NCBI GenBank assembly: GCA_046297695.1
Contig: JBKBHF010000020.1
Span: 1 to 64,000, forward strand
Length of the DNA: 64,000 bases
Source: Permianibacter sp046297695
GTDB taxonomy: Bacteria; Pseudomonadota; Gammaproteobacteria; Enterobacterales; Permianibacteraceae
Direction: 5' to 3'
The translations under genes were made by a program, and so were the position numbers. This document shows positions 37,629 to 45,149 of this stretch, piece after piece; position 1 is the stretch's first letter; each line of letters opens with the position of its first letter. The notes under the pieces were generated by a model. It saw nothing but the letters and a program-made list of their open reading frames with translations, searched no databases and was not told the DNA's origin.

Positions 37629-38144
37629 TTTGCCGGGTCTCGCCCCGGCGGGCGAGTGACTTTCTTTGACGCAAAGAAAGTCACCAAAACAACATGCCCG
37701 ATTCCTCGCCGTGCTGCGCACGTTTCCCTGCGCTGCTCAGAATCTGACGGCGGCTGCGGAACTCGCGTTACGCGTTCAAACAGTCCTCGCCGAAACCCCG
37801 TCAAATTTTTCCGTTGCTCGGCTCGTCAGACGGGCGGAAAAACACTTATACAAATCATCACTTCAAATTTTGAAATGGTCCATCTCGCTACGGTAGCACC
37901 ATCCATGCTGGAGCCAACCGGGTTCCCTTTGGCGCCGCCCGAGTAGCGGAGCCAACGAGCGGGGTTTCGGCGAGGACTGTCTGAGCGCAGCGAGTTCCGC
38001 AGCCGCCGCTTGCTGGCGAGCAACGCAGGACTGTCGTCGCTACACGTGACAATCTCTCGCGGCGCCCAGGGTCGCCCTTCTTTTGGTTCTTTTCTTCGGC
38101 GAGACGAAGAAAAGAACTCGCCCGCCGGGGCGAGACCCGGCAAA
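37629..38144. repeat. Large nested inverted-repeat element, no protein gene
   Basis: Three pairs of exact inverted repeats are nested in order. The pairs are 37629-37657 with 38116-38144 (29 bp), 37749-37766 with 37990-38007 (18 bp) and 37780-37800 with 37960-37980 (21 bp). Each outer arm is followed inward by its own local hairpin with 13-bp perfect stems: 37656-37684 (ACG loop) and 38086-38117 (6-nt loop). No open frame across the region has a family match. It could be a non-autonomous mobile element, a structured RNA locus, or two copies of a dispersed repeat in opposite orientation. Confidence 0.75.
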
Positions 38145-38204
38145 GCCCGGATCCGAGATGCTGCGCTCGGATACCACCATTGCCAAACGGCCTTATATCA
38201 GGCA

Positions 38205-38229
38205 ATCGCGGCCAAGGCCGCTCCCACAG
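38205..38229. repeat. REP-like element (inverted orientation)
   Basis: On the minus strand it reads GTGGGAGCGGCC-TT-GGCCGCGAT, the same class as 34359-34388. Arms 38208-38213 and 38216-38221. It lies just right of the large inverted repeat and 38 bp from the hemY stop. Confidence 0.7.
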
Positions 38230-38266
38230 CACCATTCCGAACAGTTCGCAGGAGATAGCGAAAACC

Positions 38267-39439
38267 CTACTGCTTCGCCTGCTTCAACGCCGCACTGATA
38301 CAGGCCTTGACCTGATCCGGTTCCTGCAGCCGTTCATAGACATCGGCCAGCATCAGCCAGGCTTCGGCGCTGGGTGACAGGCGTACGAGTTGGTTCAGGT
38401 AGCGCTGGGCCTTGATCCAGTTCTGGGCGCGGACGGCGAGTTTGCTGAAGGTCAGCAGCATGACGGCATCGGGTTCGCGCTTGAGAGCCCATTGTTCGGC
38501 CGTGGTCAGTTGCAGTGCGGCATCGCGGCCGGGAATGCTGCCGTACAACGCGATCAAGTCTTTGTTCCAGGCCGTTTCGATGAATTTGCGGGTCATCCGT
38601 TCGGCTTCGTGGATGGCGTCGGCGGCGATCAGCGCTTCGATGTAGGCGGTGAAAGTGGCGACATCACGGCGGGCGGCTTTGCTGGCGCTGCGCCAAAGCG
38701 TGCGCAGCAGCTCGACGTCGCGCAATTTGCCGAGCCGGTGGCGCAGGATCTCCATTTCCAGTTTGTCGAGCCGCTCGGTTGGCAACACGTCGTATTTGCG
38801 CAGGCGCGGCAGCATTTTTTCCAGCGCGTTGTAATCACCGACCCGGCGCAGTACGTGTTGCAGCAGTTTCAGCATCGCGGCATTGCGCGGTTCGATACGG
38901 TCCAGCTGTTGCAATACCACCAAGGCGTGGTCGTAATGGCCGCTGCGCAGATGCAGCCGGGCCTCGGTCAAGCCGACTGCCAGATCGGCTTCCGGATCGA
39001 CCACATGGGCCATGCGCAGGTGTTTGTCGCGCCGATCCAGCGCGCCGAGTTCCTGCGCTGCCATCGCAGCGCCGAGGTAGTTGATCAGTTTGGATTCAGA
39101 CGCACGCGCGGCTTCCAGCATCATCGCTTCGGCTTCACCCCAGCGGCCTTCGGTGAGGGCGCGAATGCCGTCTTGCGTGCGCAAGCGGGCGCGGCGGATG
39201 CGCCGGCTGCGCACCAGATTGCGGACGTGGCCTTTGAGTGAACCCGCCGTGCCGAGCGCGGCACCAAACAACACCGTACCGAGCAACACGACAATCAACA
39301 GTGCCACGCTGAGCGACAGCCGCGCTTCAACGGTGTACTGACCGGTGCCGATCATGACGTAACCGGGGATCAGCGCCAGATGCGGCCCCATCAGCATGCC
39401 GATGACCACCGCCGCCAATGCCCACCAACGCAGCTTCAC
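38267..39439 (-). CDS. hemY: HemY-like membrane TPR protein
   Basis: The gammaproteobacterial HemY of hem operons is an inner-membrane TPR-containing protein of unclear role in late haem metabolism; it is not the Bacillus oxidase of the same name. The 390-aa protein has two N-terminal membrane helices (about 4-30 and 42-62) followed by helical repeats (ALTEGRWGEAEAMMLEAA, LRSGHYDHALVVLQQL, AEAWLMLADVYERL). AAGGAG selects GTG 39439; the frame extends to 39502. It is last in hemC-hemD-hemX-hemY. Confidence 0.88.
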   Translation of the reverse strand: MKLRWWALAAVVIGMLMGPHLALIPGYVMIGTGQYTVEARLSLSVALLIVVLLGTVLFGAALGTAGSLKGHVRNLVRSRRIRRARLRTQDGIRALTEGRWGEAEAMMLEAARASESKLINYLGAAMAAQELGALDRRDKHLRMAHVVDPEADLAVGLTEARLHLRSGHYDHALVVLQQLDRIEPRNAAMLKLLQHVLRRVGDYNALEKMLPRLRKYDVLPTERLDKLEMEILRHRLGKLRDVELLRTLWRSASKAARRDVATFTAYIEALIAADAIHEAERMTRKFIETAWNKDLIALYGSIPGRDAALQLTTAEQWALKREPDAVMLLTFSKLAVRAQNWIKAQRYLNQLVRLSPSAEAWLMLADVYERLQEPDQVKACISAALKQAKQ

Positions 39440-39506
39440 GGTTGCACTCCTTTTGCCGACGGCATTGCCCGGCCGTGGTGTGCTGGCGGTCGCCGATTGC
39501 ACCGGT

Positions 39507-40556
39507 TCATGGCTGCGTTCCTTCGATCAAGGCCGACAGTTTCAGATCGGCGGTGATGGCCACGCTTTGTTGCTGCAGTTTCTGCAAGCCGGCACGCAGT
39601 GCGTCACTGCCTTCAGCGTTGCTGTAATACTGGTCCAGCAACCGCAGCGCACGGGTCAGCGCTTCCTGATAGCTGCTGGTTTCGTGCTGGAACGCTGCCA
39701 GCCGCGCTTCCGACAGCGCGAGGCTGAGCGCCAGCTTGATACGGCGACCTTCGGCGGCATCGGGCGGCGCCACGACGTCGGCATCGTGTTTGCGCACCAG
39801 GAACCAATCACCACTGAATTGTTGCCAGGTGGATTTCAGCTCGCCAAGCCAGCCGGTTTCCTGCGCTTCGGTCTGGATCAGGTAGCGACCGTTTTCCAGC
39901 GCCGGTCCGAGCGGCAGCAGCGCATTGACCTGCTGCTGCATCGTGGCGAGTTCGCGCGCCGTGGCCAGCACATCGATGGGTGGCAACGCCGCCAGTTTGG
40001 CGCGGTCCGCCATCACGCGCTGACGCAGCGCCTGATTGGCTGGCAGTTTGCTGCTCAACAATTCCTGGGCCGCGCCATCGAGCGCGGCGATGGCGCCACG
40101 CAGATCCTGCTGCAGGCTCAGCCGTTGTGCTGCCTGATGAATGTAATACTCCGCAGCATGCCGGCGCTGGGCATCGGCAAAGGAATCGGCGCCACCGGCA
40201 ACCAGTGCGCGCAGATCCTCGTGACTGCCTTGCAGCAGCGCGATTTTTTCCTGCATGGTGCTGAGCGCGAGCGTTTGATTGCGCATGCTCTCGCTGAGAT
40301 CGCGGCGCAGCTCGGCCACGGCTTCCTGCAACACGGCTTCGTTGCGCTCGCTGATCCGGGACTGATCATGCAGACGCCAGATCGCCACCGACAGCAGCAG
40401 CAGCGCCGAAAGCAGAATCAAACCGAGCAACCAGAACAATGGCGCCCGCGATGCAGGCGCAACAGCAGCCGTGACCGTCGGTAACGGCGCGGTCATGGCC
40501 GGAACCGCGGCAGGCGCAACGGCGTCGGTGCGGTCGGGCGGCGTCAGCTCGGTCAT
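39507..40556 (-). CDS. hemX: HemX-like membrane protein (uroporphyrinogen-III C-methyltransferase family name)
   Basis: The 349-aa protein has a Pro/Ala-rich cytoplasmic start, one membrane helix (APLFWLLGLILLSALLLLSV, about 38-58), a coiled coil (about 65-115) and a helical periplasmic domain with AEYYIHQAAQRLSLQQD. Databases sometimes call this family uroporphyrin-III methyltransferase, but it has no SAM-binding motif; it is the HemX-type protein of the hemCDXY operon. ATG 40556 overlaps the hemD stop by 4 bp. Confidence 0.88.
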   Translation of the reverse strand: MTELTPPDRTDAVAPAAVPAMTAPLPTVTAAVAPASRAPLFWLLGLILLSALLLLSVAIWRLHDQSRISERNEAVLQEAVAELRRDLSESMRNQTLALSTMQEKIALLQGSHEDLRALVAGGADSFADAQRRHAAEYYIHQAAQRLSLQQDLRGAIAALDGAAQELLSSKLPANQALRQRVMADRAKLAALPPIDVLATARELATMQQQVNALLPLGPALENGRYLIQTEAQETGWLGELKSTWQQFSGDWFLVRKHDADVVAPPDAAEGRRIKLALSLALSEARLAAFQHETSSYQEALTRALRLLDQYYSNAEGSDALRAGLQKLQQQSVAITADLKLSALIEGTQP

Positions 40557-41296
40557 AGTCGTCCTTGGGCTTGGCGTATGGCTCGTTGAATGGCTGCGAA
40601 CAAGGCATCGCTGTCGGTGCCGCTGGCGGTCACCACATGCTGGCAACGCGGCGCCGCCATTTCGGCGATGCGGGCACTGGCGGCAACCAGCGTCAGCCGT
40701 TGCACTTGTTCGGCGGGGATTATGGCACAAAGGCGAGCGAGCGCTTCGCCACTGGTGAGCACAACCAGCAGCGGTTGTGTCGCCAGTTGCCGCAGTTGTC
40801 GGATCAGATCGGCATCGACCGGACGCTTGCGATACACCTCGAGGTATTTGACCTCGGCGCCGCGCTGCGTCAGTGCTTCGCGCAGCAGATCGCGGCCACT
40901 GTCGCCACGGACAATGCCGATGCGCTCGTTGACGACCTGTTGCAAGCCGGTCAACGCCAGCAAGCCCTCGCTGTTTTCCTGCACCGGTGCCGGCGTGTTC
41001 GGCCAGCCGTGCTCGGCAAGCGCCTGCGCCGTGGCACGGCCCACCGCGTAGCGTGGCAGCTCACGCCAGGCACGCGGCAGTTGCGGTATGCCGAACTCGG
41101 CGGCGGCTGGTGAAACAAAAATCAGTCGATCGGGCGCGTGGGCCAGTGCATCGGCCGGCAACAATTGCGCTTCCAGTTCGATCAGCGCCAACTGTTTGAC
41201 CGTCATGCCGAGCGCCCGCAAGCGCTGGCCAAGTTCGTCAGCGCGGCCGCTGCTGCGGGTCAGCAGCACGGTCGGCATGGCGGCACGCGGGCGCAT
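40553..41296 (-). CDS. hemD: Uroporphyrinogen-III synthase
   Basis: HemD cyclises hydroxymethylbilane with inversion of ring D, giving uroporphyrinogen III. The 247-aa sequence has low conservation as usual for this family, with VLLTRSSGRADELGQRL, the linker strand LIFVSPAAAEF, YAVGRATAQAL and LVVLTSGEALARL. ATG 41296 shares one base with the hemC stop (TGATG); an in-frame ATG at 41278 also fits. Context makes the assignment firm. Confidence 0.92.
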   Translation of the reverse strand: MRPRAAMPTVLLTRSSGRADELGQRLRALGMTVKQLALIELEAQLLPADALAHAPDRLIFVSPAAAEFGIPQLPRAWRELPRYAVGRATAQALAEHGWPNTPAPVQENSEGLLALTGLQQVVNERIGIVRGDSGRDLLREALTQRGAEVKYLEVYRKRPVDADLIRQLRQLATQPLLVVLTSGEALARLCAIIPAEQVQRLTLVAASARIAEMAAPRCQHVVTASGTDSDALFAAIQRAIRQAQGRL

Positions 41297-42225
41297 CAGC
41301 TGCCGTAAACGCGACGCAGGATCTCGCCTGCGCCCTGCGCCAGCAATTGCGCCGCGACCTGCTGGCCGAGTGCCTCCGGTGCAGCGGCGGTGGCGCTGGC
41401 TTCAGCGCGCAGCAGCTGACTGCCATCGACAGCGCCGACCCGGCCGCGCAACTGCAGTTGCTCGCCGGCGAGCACCGCAAATGCCGCGATCGGCACCTGA
41501 CAGCCACCTTGCAGCGCCGCGTTCATCGCCCGCTCGGCGCGCACGCACAATGCGGTTGGTTCGTGATGCAGCGGCGCCAGCAGCGCGCGGATGCGATCAT
41601 CGGCGAGCCGGCATTCGATGCCGACTGCACCTTGCCCGGCCGCCGGCAGCGACAAGGCGTGATCGAGTTTGTGCCGGATGCGGTCGGCAAGGCCGAGCCG
41701 GATGAGGCCGGCCGCCGCCAACACCACGGCGTCGTACTGGCCGGCATCGAGCCTGGCCAGACGGGTGCCGACGTTGCCGCGCAGATCGCGAATGTCCAAA
41801 TCGGGCCTTACCTGCAGCAGTTGGCAGCGCCGACGCAGCGAAGACGTGCCGACGATGGCGCCCTTCGGCAAGGCGTCCAGGCTGGCATAGGTATTGGACA
41901 CGAAGGCATCGGCCGGATCTTCCCGCTCGCAGATGGTGACGAGGCCGAGGCCCTCCGGAAACTCGACCGGCACATCCTTCATCGAGTGCACGGCAATGTC
42001 GGCCCGGCCATCGAGCAAGGCCTGCTCCAGCTCCTTGACGAACAGACCCTTGCCACCAATCTTGGCCAGCGGGGCATCGAGGATCTTGTCGCCCTGCGTC
42101 GTGAACTTGACCAGTTCGACGACGATGCCGGCATGAAAGCGCTCCAACTCGGCTTTGACGAACTCGGCCTGCCACAGCGCAAGCGGTGACTGACGGGTGG
42201 CAATACGGACGATCGGGAGGCTCAT
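41296..42225 (-). CDS. hemC: Hydroxymethylbilane synthase (porphobilinogen deaminase)
   Basis: HemC polymerises four porphobilinogens into hydroxymethylbilane using a covalently attached dipyrromethane cofactor. The 309-aa protein has RIATRQSPLALWQAEFV, KGLFVKELEQALLDG, VHSMKDVPVEFP, GTSSLRRRCQL and the cofactor cysteine in GGCQVP. All are canonical. First gene of hemCDXY. Confidence 0.97.
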   Translation of the reverse strand: MSLPIVRIATRQSPLALWQAEFVKAELERFHAGIVVELVKFTTQGDKILDAPLAKIGGKGLFVKELEQALLDGRADIAVHSMKDVPVEFPEGLGLVTICEREDPADAFVSNTYASLDALPKGAIVGTSSLRRRCQLLQVRPDLDIRDLRGNVGTRLARLDAGQYDAVVLAAAGLIRLGLADRIRHKLDHALSLPAAGQGAVGIECRLADDRIRALLAPLHHEPTALCVRAERAMNAALQGGCQVPIAAFAVLAGEQLQLRGRVGAVDGSQLLRAEASATAAAPEALGQQVAAQLLAQGAGEILRRVYGS

Positions 42226-42327
42226 GCCGGGGTTCCAGGGAGGCGCGGTGGTGTGGTCACGGATCGTAGGGCCGGGCAGGACCGGGCAGCAAGCCGGAAG
42301 ATCAACCAGCGACGCAATCCTGCCTGA

Positions 42328-43107
42328 TCATTGCAGCGTGATGGCAGAGGACAGCCAGCGCTTACGCCGCCACCAGAACGCGATGGCACCAAGCGGCAGC
42401 GAACAGGAGATCAGCCACGGACCATACAGCGGCGCGGTCGCGCCGGCACTGAACAGCTGCACCGACAGCAGCGATACCGCGACGGCGCCACTGGTCCATT
42501 GAATCGCTACCTGACCGAAACCGCAGGCAACGAACAGCAGCCAGAGCCACTTGCGCTTCGGAATGGGCGTGCGTGCCGCGCGGTACAGCGTATAGGTCGT
42601 GAACAGGAACGCCACGATCGCCGCCGACAGGATCAGGTAGTGGCTCAGCGATTTGTCGGTCAGCGTGAAACGGTTCAGCTCGCGCAACGACTGTGCGTTC
42701 GGCTGCACGTTGAGACCGACAATCGTGCGCCGGCCCGCCTCGGTTTTTGTCGCGACATTGGCCAACAACCATTGCCCGGGATATTCCCGCTCGAAGGTGA
42801 CGTTGACGAACTCGACCCCATCCTGACTGAGCGCATGATAGCCAACCACCTTCTCTGACAGCGGGGCTTGGTCGGGCAGGATCGCGGCCAGCGCCAGCAA
42901 CACGGCGGCGGGATCTTCGGCCTGAATCGACGGATCGAGTTCAGCCAACAGGGTTGTCCGCTCAGAGCTGTTCAACCGGTCGAGGATTGCGCGTGCGCTG
43001 TCGACTTTGCTCTGATCAACAATCTGTTGCATCAGCGTGTCGGGCGAGCAGGCGGTGCACAGCATGGCAAGCATCGCCAGCAGGGCCGAGAAAAAGGTTC
43101 GTGTCAT
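42328..43107 (-). CDS. Membrane protein of unknown function between algR and hemC
   Basis: This 259-aa protein has an N-terminal signal with Cys20 (LCTAC), a possible but imperfect lipobox. A soluble region (about 20-150) with ILDRLNSSERTTLLAEL and NVTFEREYPGQWLLANV is followed by three or four hydrophobic helices (about 152-245) and a basic end. I recognise no family. In Pseudomonas algR and hemC are adjacent, so this gene is an insertion or a lineage-specific addition. The 102-bp gap to hemC holds no clear terminator. Confidence 0.7.
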   Translation of the reverse strand: MTRTFFSALLAMLAMLCTACSPDTLMQQIVDQSKVDSARAILDRLNSSERTTLLAELDPSIQAEDPAAVLLALAAILPDQAPLSEKVVGYHALSQDGVEFVNVTFEREYPGQWLLANVATKTEAGRRTIVGLNVQPNAQSLRELNRFTLTDKSLSHYLILSAAIVAFLFTTYTLYRAARTPIPKRKWLWLLFVACGFGQVAIQWTSGAVAVSLLSVQLFSAGATAPLYGPWLISCSLPLGAIAFWWRRKRWLSSAITLQ

Positions 43108-43146
43108 CCGGGCAGCCTCGGGAATACGGCAGATCTTGGCTGGCGA

Positions 43147-43887
43147 TCAGAGCTGCTTCAACGTCGCTCGCAGTCCCGGCAAATGCCGCCGCGACACTTC
43201 CAGCGTTTCACTGAGCCCTTTCAGTTTGACCACCGTGCGGCCGAGGGCGTCGCGTTCCAGCGCGACGATGCCGTCGAGCGCGACCAGCGCATTGCGGTGG
43301 ATGCGGACAAAGCGATCGCCGAATTCTTCTTCCAGATCTTTCAGGGCTTCTTCGATCAGCACTTCGCCGCCGGCATGGCGGACGGTGATGTACTTTTGAT
43401 CCGCCTGGAAATAGAGAATGTCGTCAAGCTTGACCAGCACCAGGTTGCCGCGCACCCGTGCGCTGATATGGCTGCGCGCACGCGGTTTGTTGCTGTCGTC
43501 GCCGCGCAGCGCGGCCAGTTGTACCGCGTTGGGTTTGGCCGCGGCCTTGAGCGCCTCTTCCAGCTTGTCGCGGCGCACCGGCTTGAGCAGATAGCCAACT
43601 GCATGCACGGCAAATGCATCCAGCGCGTAGTCGTCGTAGGCGGTGGTGAAAATGATGGCAGGCACCGGCTCGAGCGCGGCCAGATGGCGCGCCGCTTCAA
43701 TCCCGTCCATGCCGGGCATCCGGACATCGAGCAGCACCACATCGGGGTGATGTTGCTGGGCTTCGCGTATTGCGGCGGCGCCGTCGCTGGCTTCGGCGAC
43801 CACCTGATAGCCGGACAGATCTTCTTCGCAGAACCGACGCAGCCGCTCGCGCGCCAACGGCTCGTCATCCACGATCAATACTTTCAC
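43147..43887 (-). CDS. algR: LytTR-family response regulator AlgR
   Basis: The 246-aa protein has a receiver domain (VLIVDDEPLARERLRRF, Asp54 in LLDVRMPGMDG, KPV loop) and a C-terminal LytTR DNA-binding domain (RSHISARVRGN, FVRIHRNALVAL, VSRRHLPGLRATL). The linker segment VQLAALRG and the RSHISAR segment match Pseudomonas AlgR, which controls virulence, twitching and alginate genes. GGAG selects GTG 43887, which overlaps the algZ stop by 4 bp. Targets here are unknown. Confidence 0.93.
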   Translation of the reverse strand: MKVLIVDDEPLARERLRRFCEEDLSGYQVVAEASDGAAAIREAQQHHPDVVLLDVRMPGMDGIEAARHLAALEPVPAIIFTTAYDDYALDAFAVHAVGYLLKPVRRDKLEEALKAAAKPNAVQLAALRGDDSNKPRARSHISARVRGNLVLVKLDDILYFQADQKYITVRHAGGEVLIEEALKDLEEEFGDRFVRIHRNALVALDGIVALERDALGRTVVKLKGLSETLEVSRRHLPGLRATLKQL

Positions 43888-45026
43888 AATGGCTTCTCCG
43901 TTGCCGACCCGCCACGGCAAGGGATGCGCAGGCGGGCAATAAACGTCTGATCCGTCGTGCTGCCGGTCTCGGCACCGGTCTGTATTTCGGTTTGCAGCGA
44001 GGCGCCGTCCGGATAGAGCACGGCGAGGCGCTGGCGAATGTTGTCGAGCGCCACACCATGGCCGGCCCGACTCGGTTGCTGTGGCAGCGGATTGCTGACC
44101 ACGATCTCCGCGACATCATCGACCCGTTGCGCACGCAGCCGCACCCAGCCGCCGTCCGGCAAGGGCTGCACGCCATGGTAGACCGCATTCTCCACCAAGG
44201 GCTGAATCAGCAGCAATGGCACCGGTAACGTTTTCAGCAGCGGCTCCAACTCGACGCTGACCTTGAGTCGGGCGCCGAGCCGCAACTGCTCAATGTCGAG
44301 GTAGCGCTGGCAAAGCTCGAATTCTTCTGCCAGCGTGGTTTTGCTGCCAGCCAGCGCCAGCGAGGCCCGGAACAGCGCCGACAGGTTCTCGACCATGGTT
44401 TCGGCCAGACGCGGATTGCTGCGGGTCAGGCTGGCGATGGTATTCATGCTGTTGAACAGAAAATGCGGATGGATTCGCGCTTGCAGTGCCTGCACCCGCG
44501 CTTCGGCTTCCAGCCGCAGCCGGCGGCGATATTGTTGCTGCAGGTAGAAATAGCGCAGCGCGACGGCGCCGATGATGCCGGCCATGCCGAGATTGCGCGC
44601 CAGCACCGCGTCAGGCTGACGCAAGGTCTGAATGTCCATGCCCAGCCCGGCACGCAGCGCCAGCAGCGAAAACAGCGCCGTCATCGCCAGGATCAGGCCG
44701 TAGCTGAACAGTGCCGCCAGCACCAGTGGCCGTTTGGCAAGAAACCGGCGCAGCGCGCAGAGCAGCGCGGTGCAGCTGAGGGCGACCCACTGCATGAACA
44801 AACTGATCAAGCCGAGCGCCTGCCACAGATCGCCGCGCGGCGCCTGCGCCAGGGCCAGCACCAGCGCCATCAGCTCGACCACCAGCACCACTAGGAACAC
44901 CAGCTGCACGTTGCAGAAATCGGGCAGGAAATCCGCACTCGGTGCCAGCGCTTGCTCTCGCCACCAACGGCGCAGGCCTTGCCCGGGCGGCATCGATGCA
45001 GGAAGGTTCGGAGAGCGGCGGGGCAT
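43884..45026 (-). CDS. algZ: Sensor histidine kinase AlgZ/FimS (LytS-type)
   Basis: This 380-aa membrane kinase has four to six hydrophobic segments (about 35-150) followed by a His_kinase domain with IHPHFLFNSMNTIASL (phospho-acceptor His) and an ATPase domain with PLVENAVYHGV and GHGVALDNIRQRLAVLY. It lacks the classic H-box, as expected for the LytS/AlgZ class. The open frame runs upstream to 45824, but that part is antisense to cyaA; ATG 45026 (or 44993) is realistic. It forms an operon with algR. Confidence 0.92.
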   Translation of the reverse strand: MPRRSPNLPASMPPGQGLRRWWREQALAPSADFLPDFCNVQLVFLVVLVVELMALVLALAQAPRGDLWQALGLISLFMQWVALSCTALLCALRRFLAKRPLVLAALFSYGLILAMTALFSLLALRAGLGMDIQTLRQPDAVLARNLGMAGIIGAVALRYFYLQQQYRRRLRLEAEARVQALQARIHPHFLFNSMNTIASLTRSNPRLAETMVENLSALFRASLALAGSKTTLAEEFELCQRYLDIEQLRLGARLKVSVELEPLLKTLPVPLLLIQPLVENAVYHGVQPLPDGGWVRLRAQRVDDVAEIVVSNPLPQQPSRAGHGVALDNIRQRLAVLYPDGASLQTEIQTGAETGSTTDQTFIARLRIPCRGGSATEKPL

Positions 45027-45149
45027 GCGGTCACGGCGGCCGGAAGCACAGGTGCGTGCCAGTGTCCGGATTGTCCGCCGGCTTGGCAAGTCTCCGGCAG
45101 CCCTGCGGCACGGTCGGCCGGATGTATGGGCGCTGCTACACTGGTCGAC

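Noticed and set aside
37581..38258. Several 75-120 codon frames inside the nested inverted repeat
   Set aside because: They are in repeat sequence, occur on both strands, lack ribosome-binding sites and encode Arg/Pro/Lys-rich low-complexity peptides.
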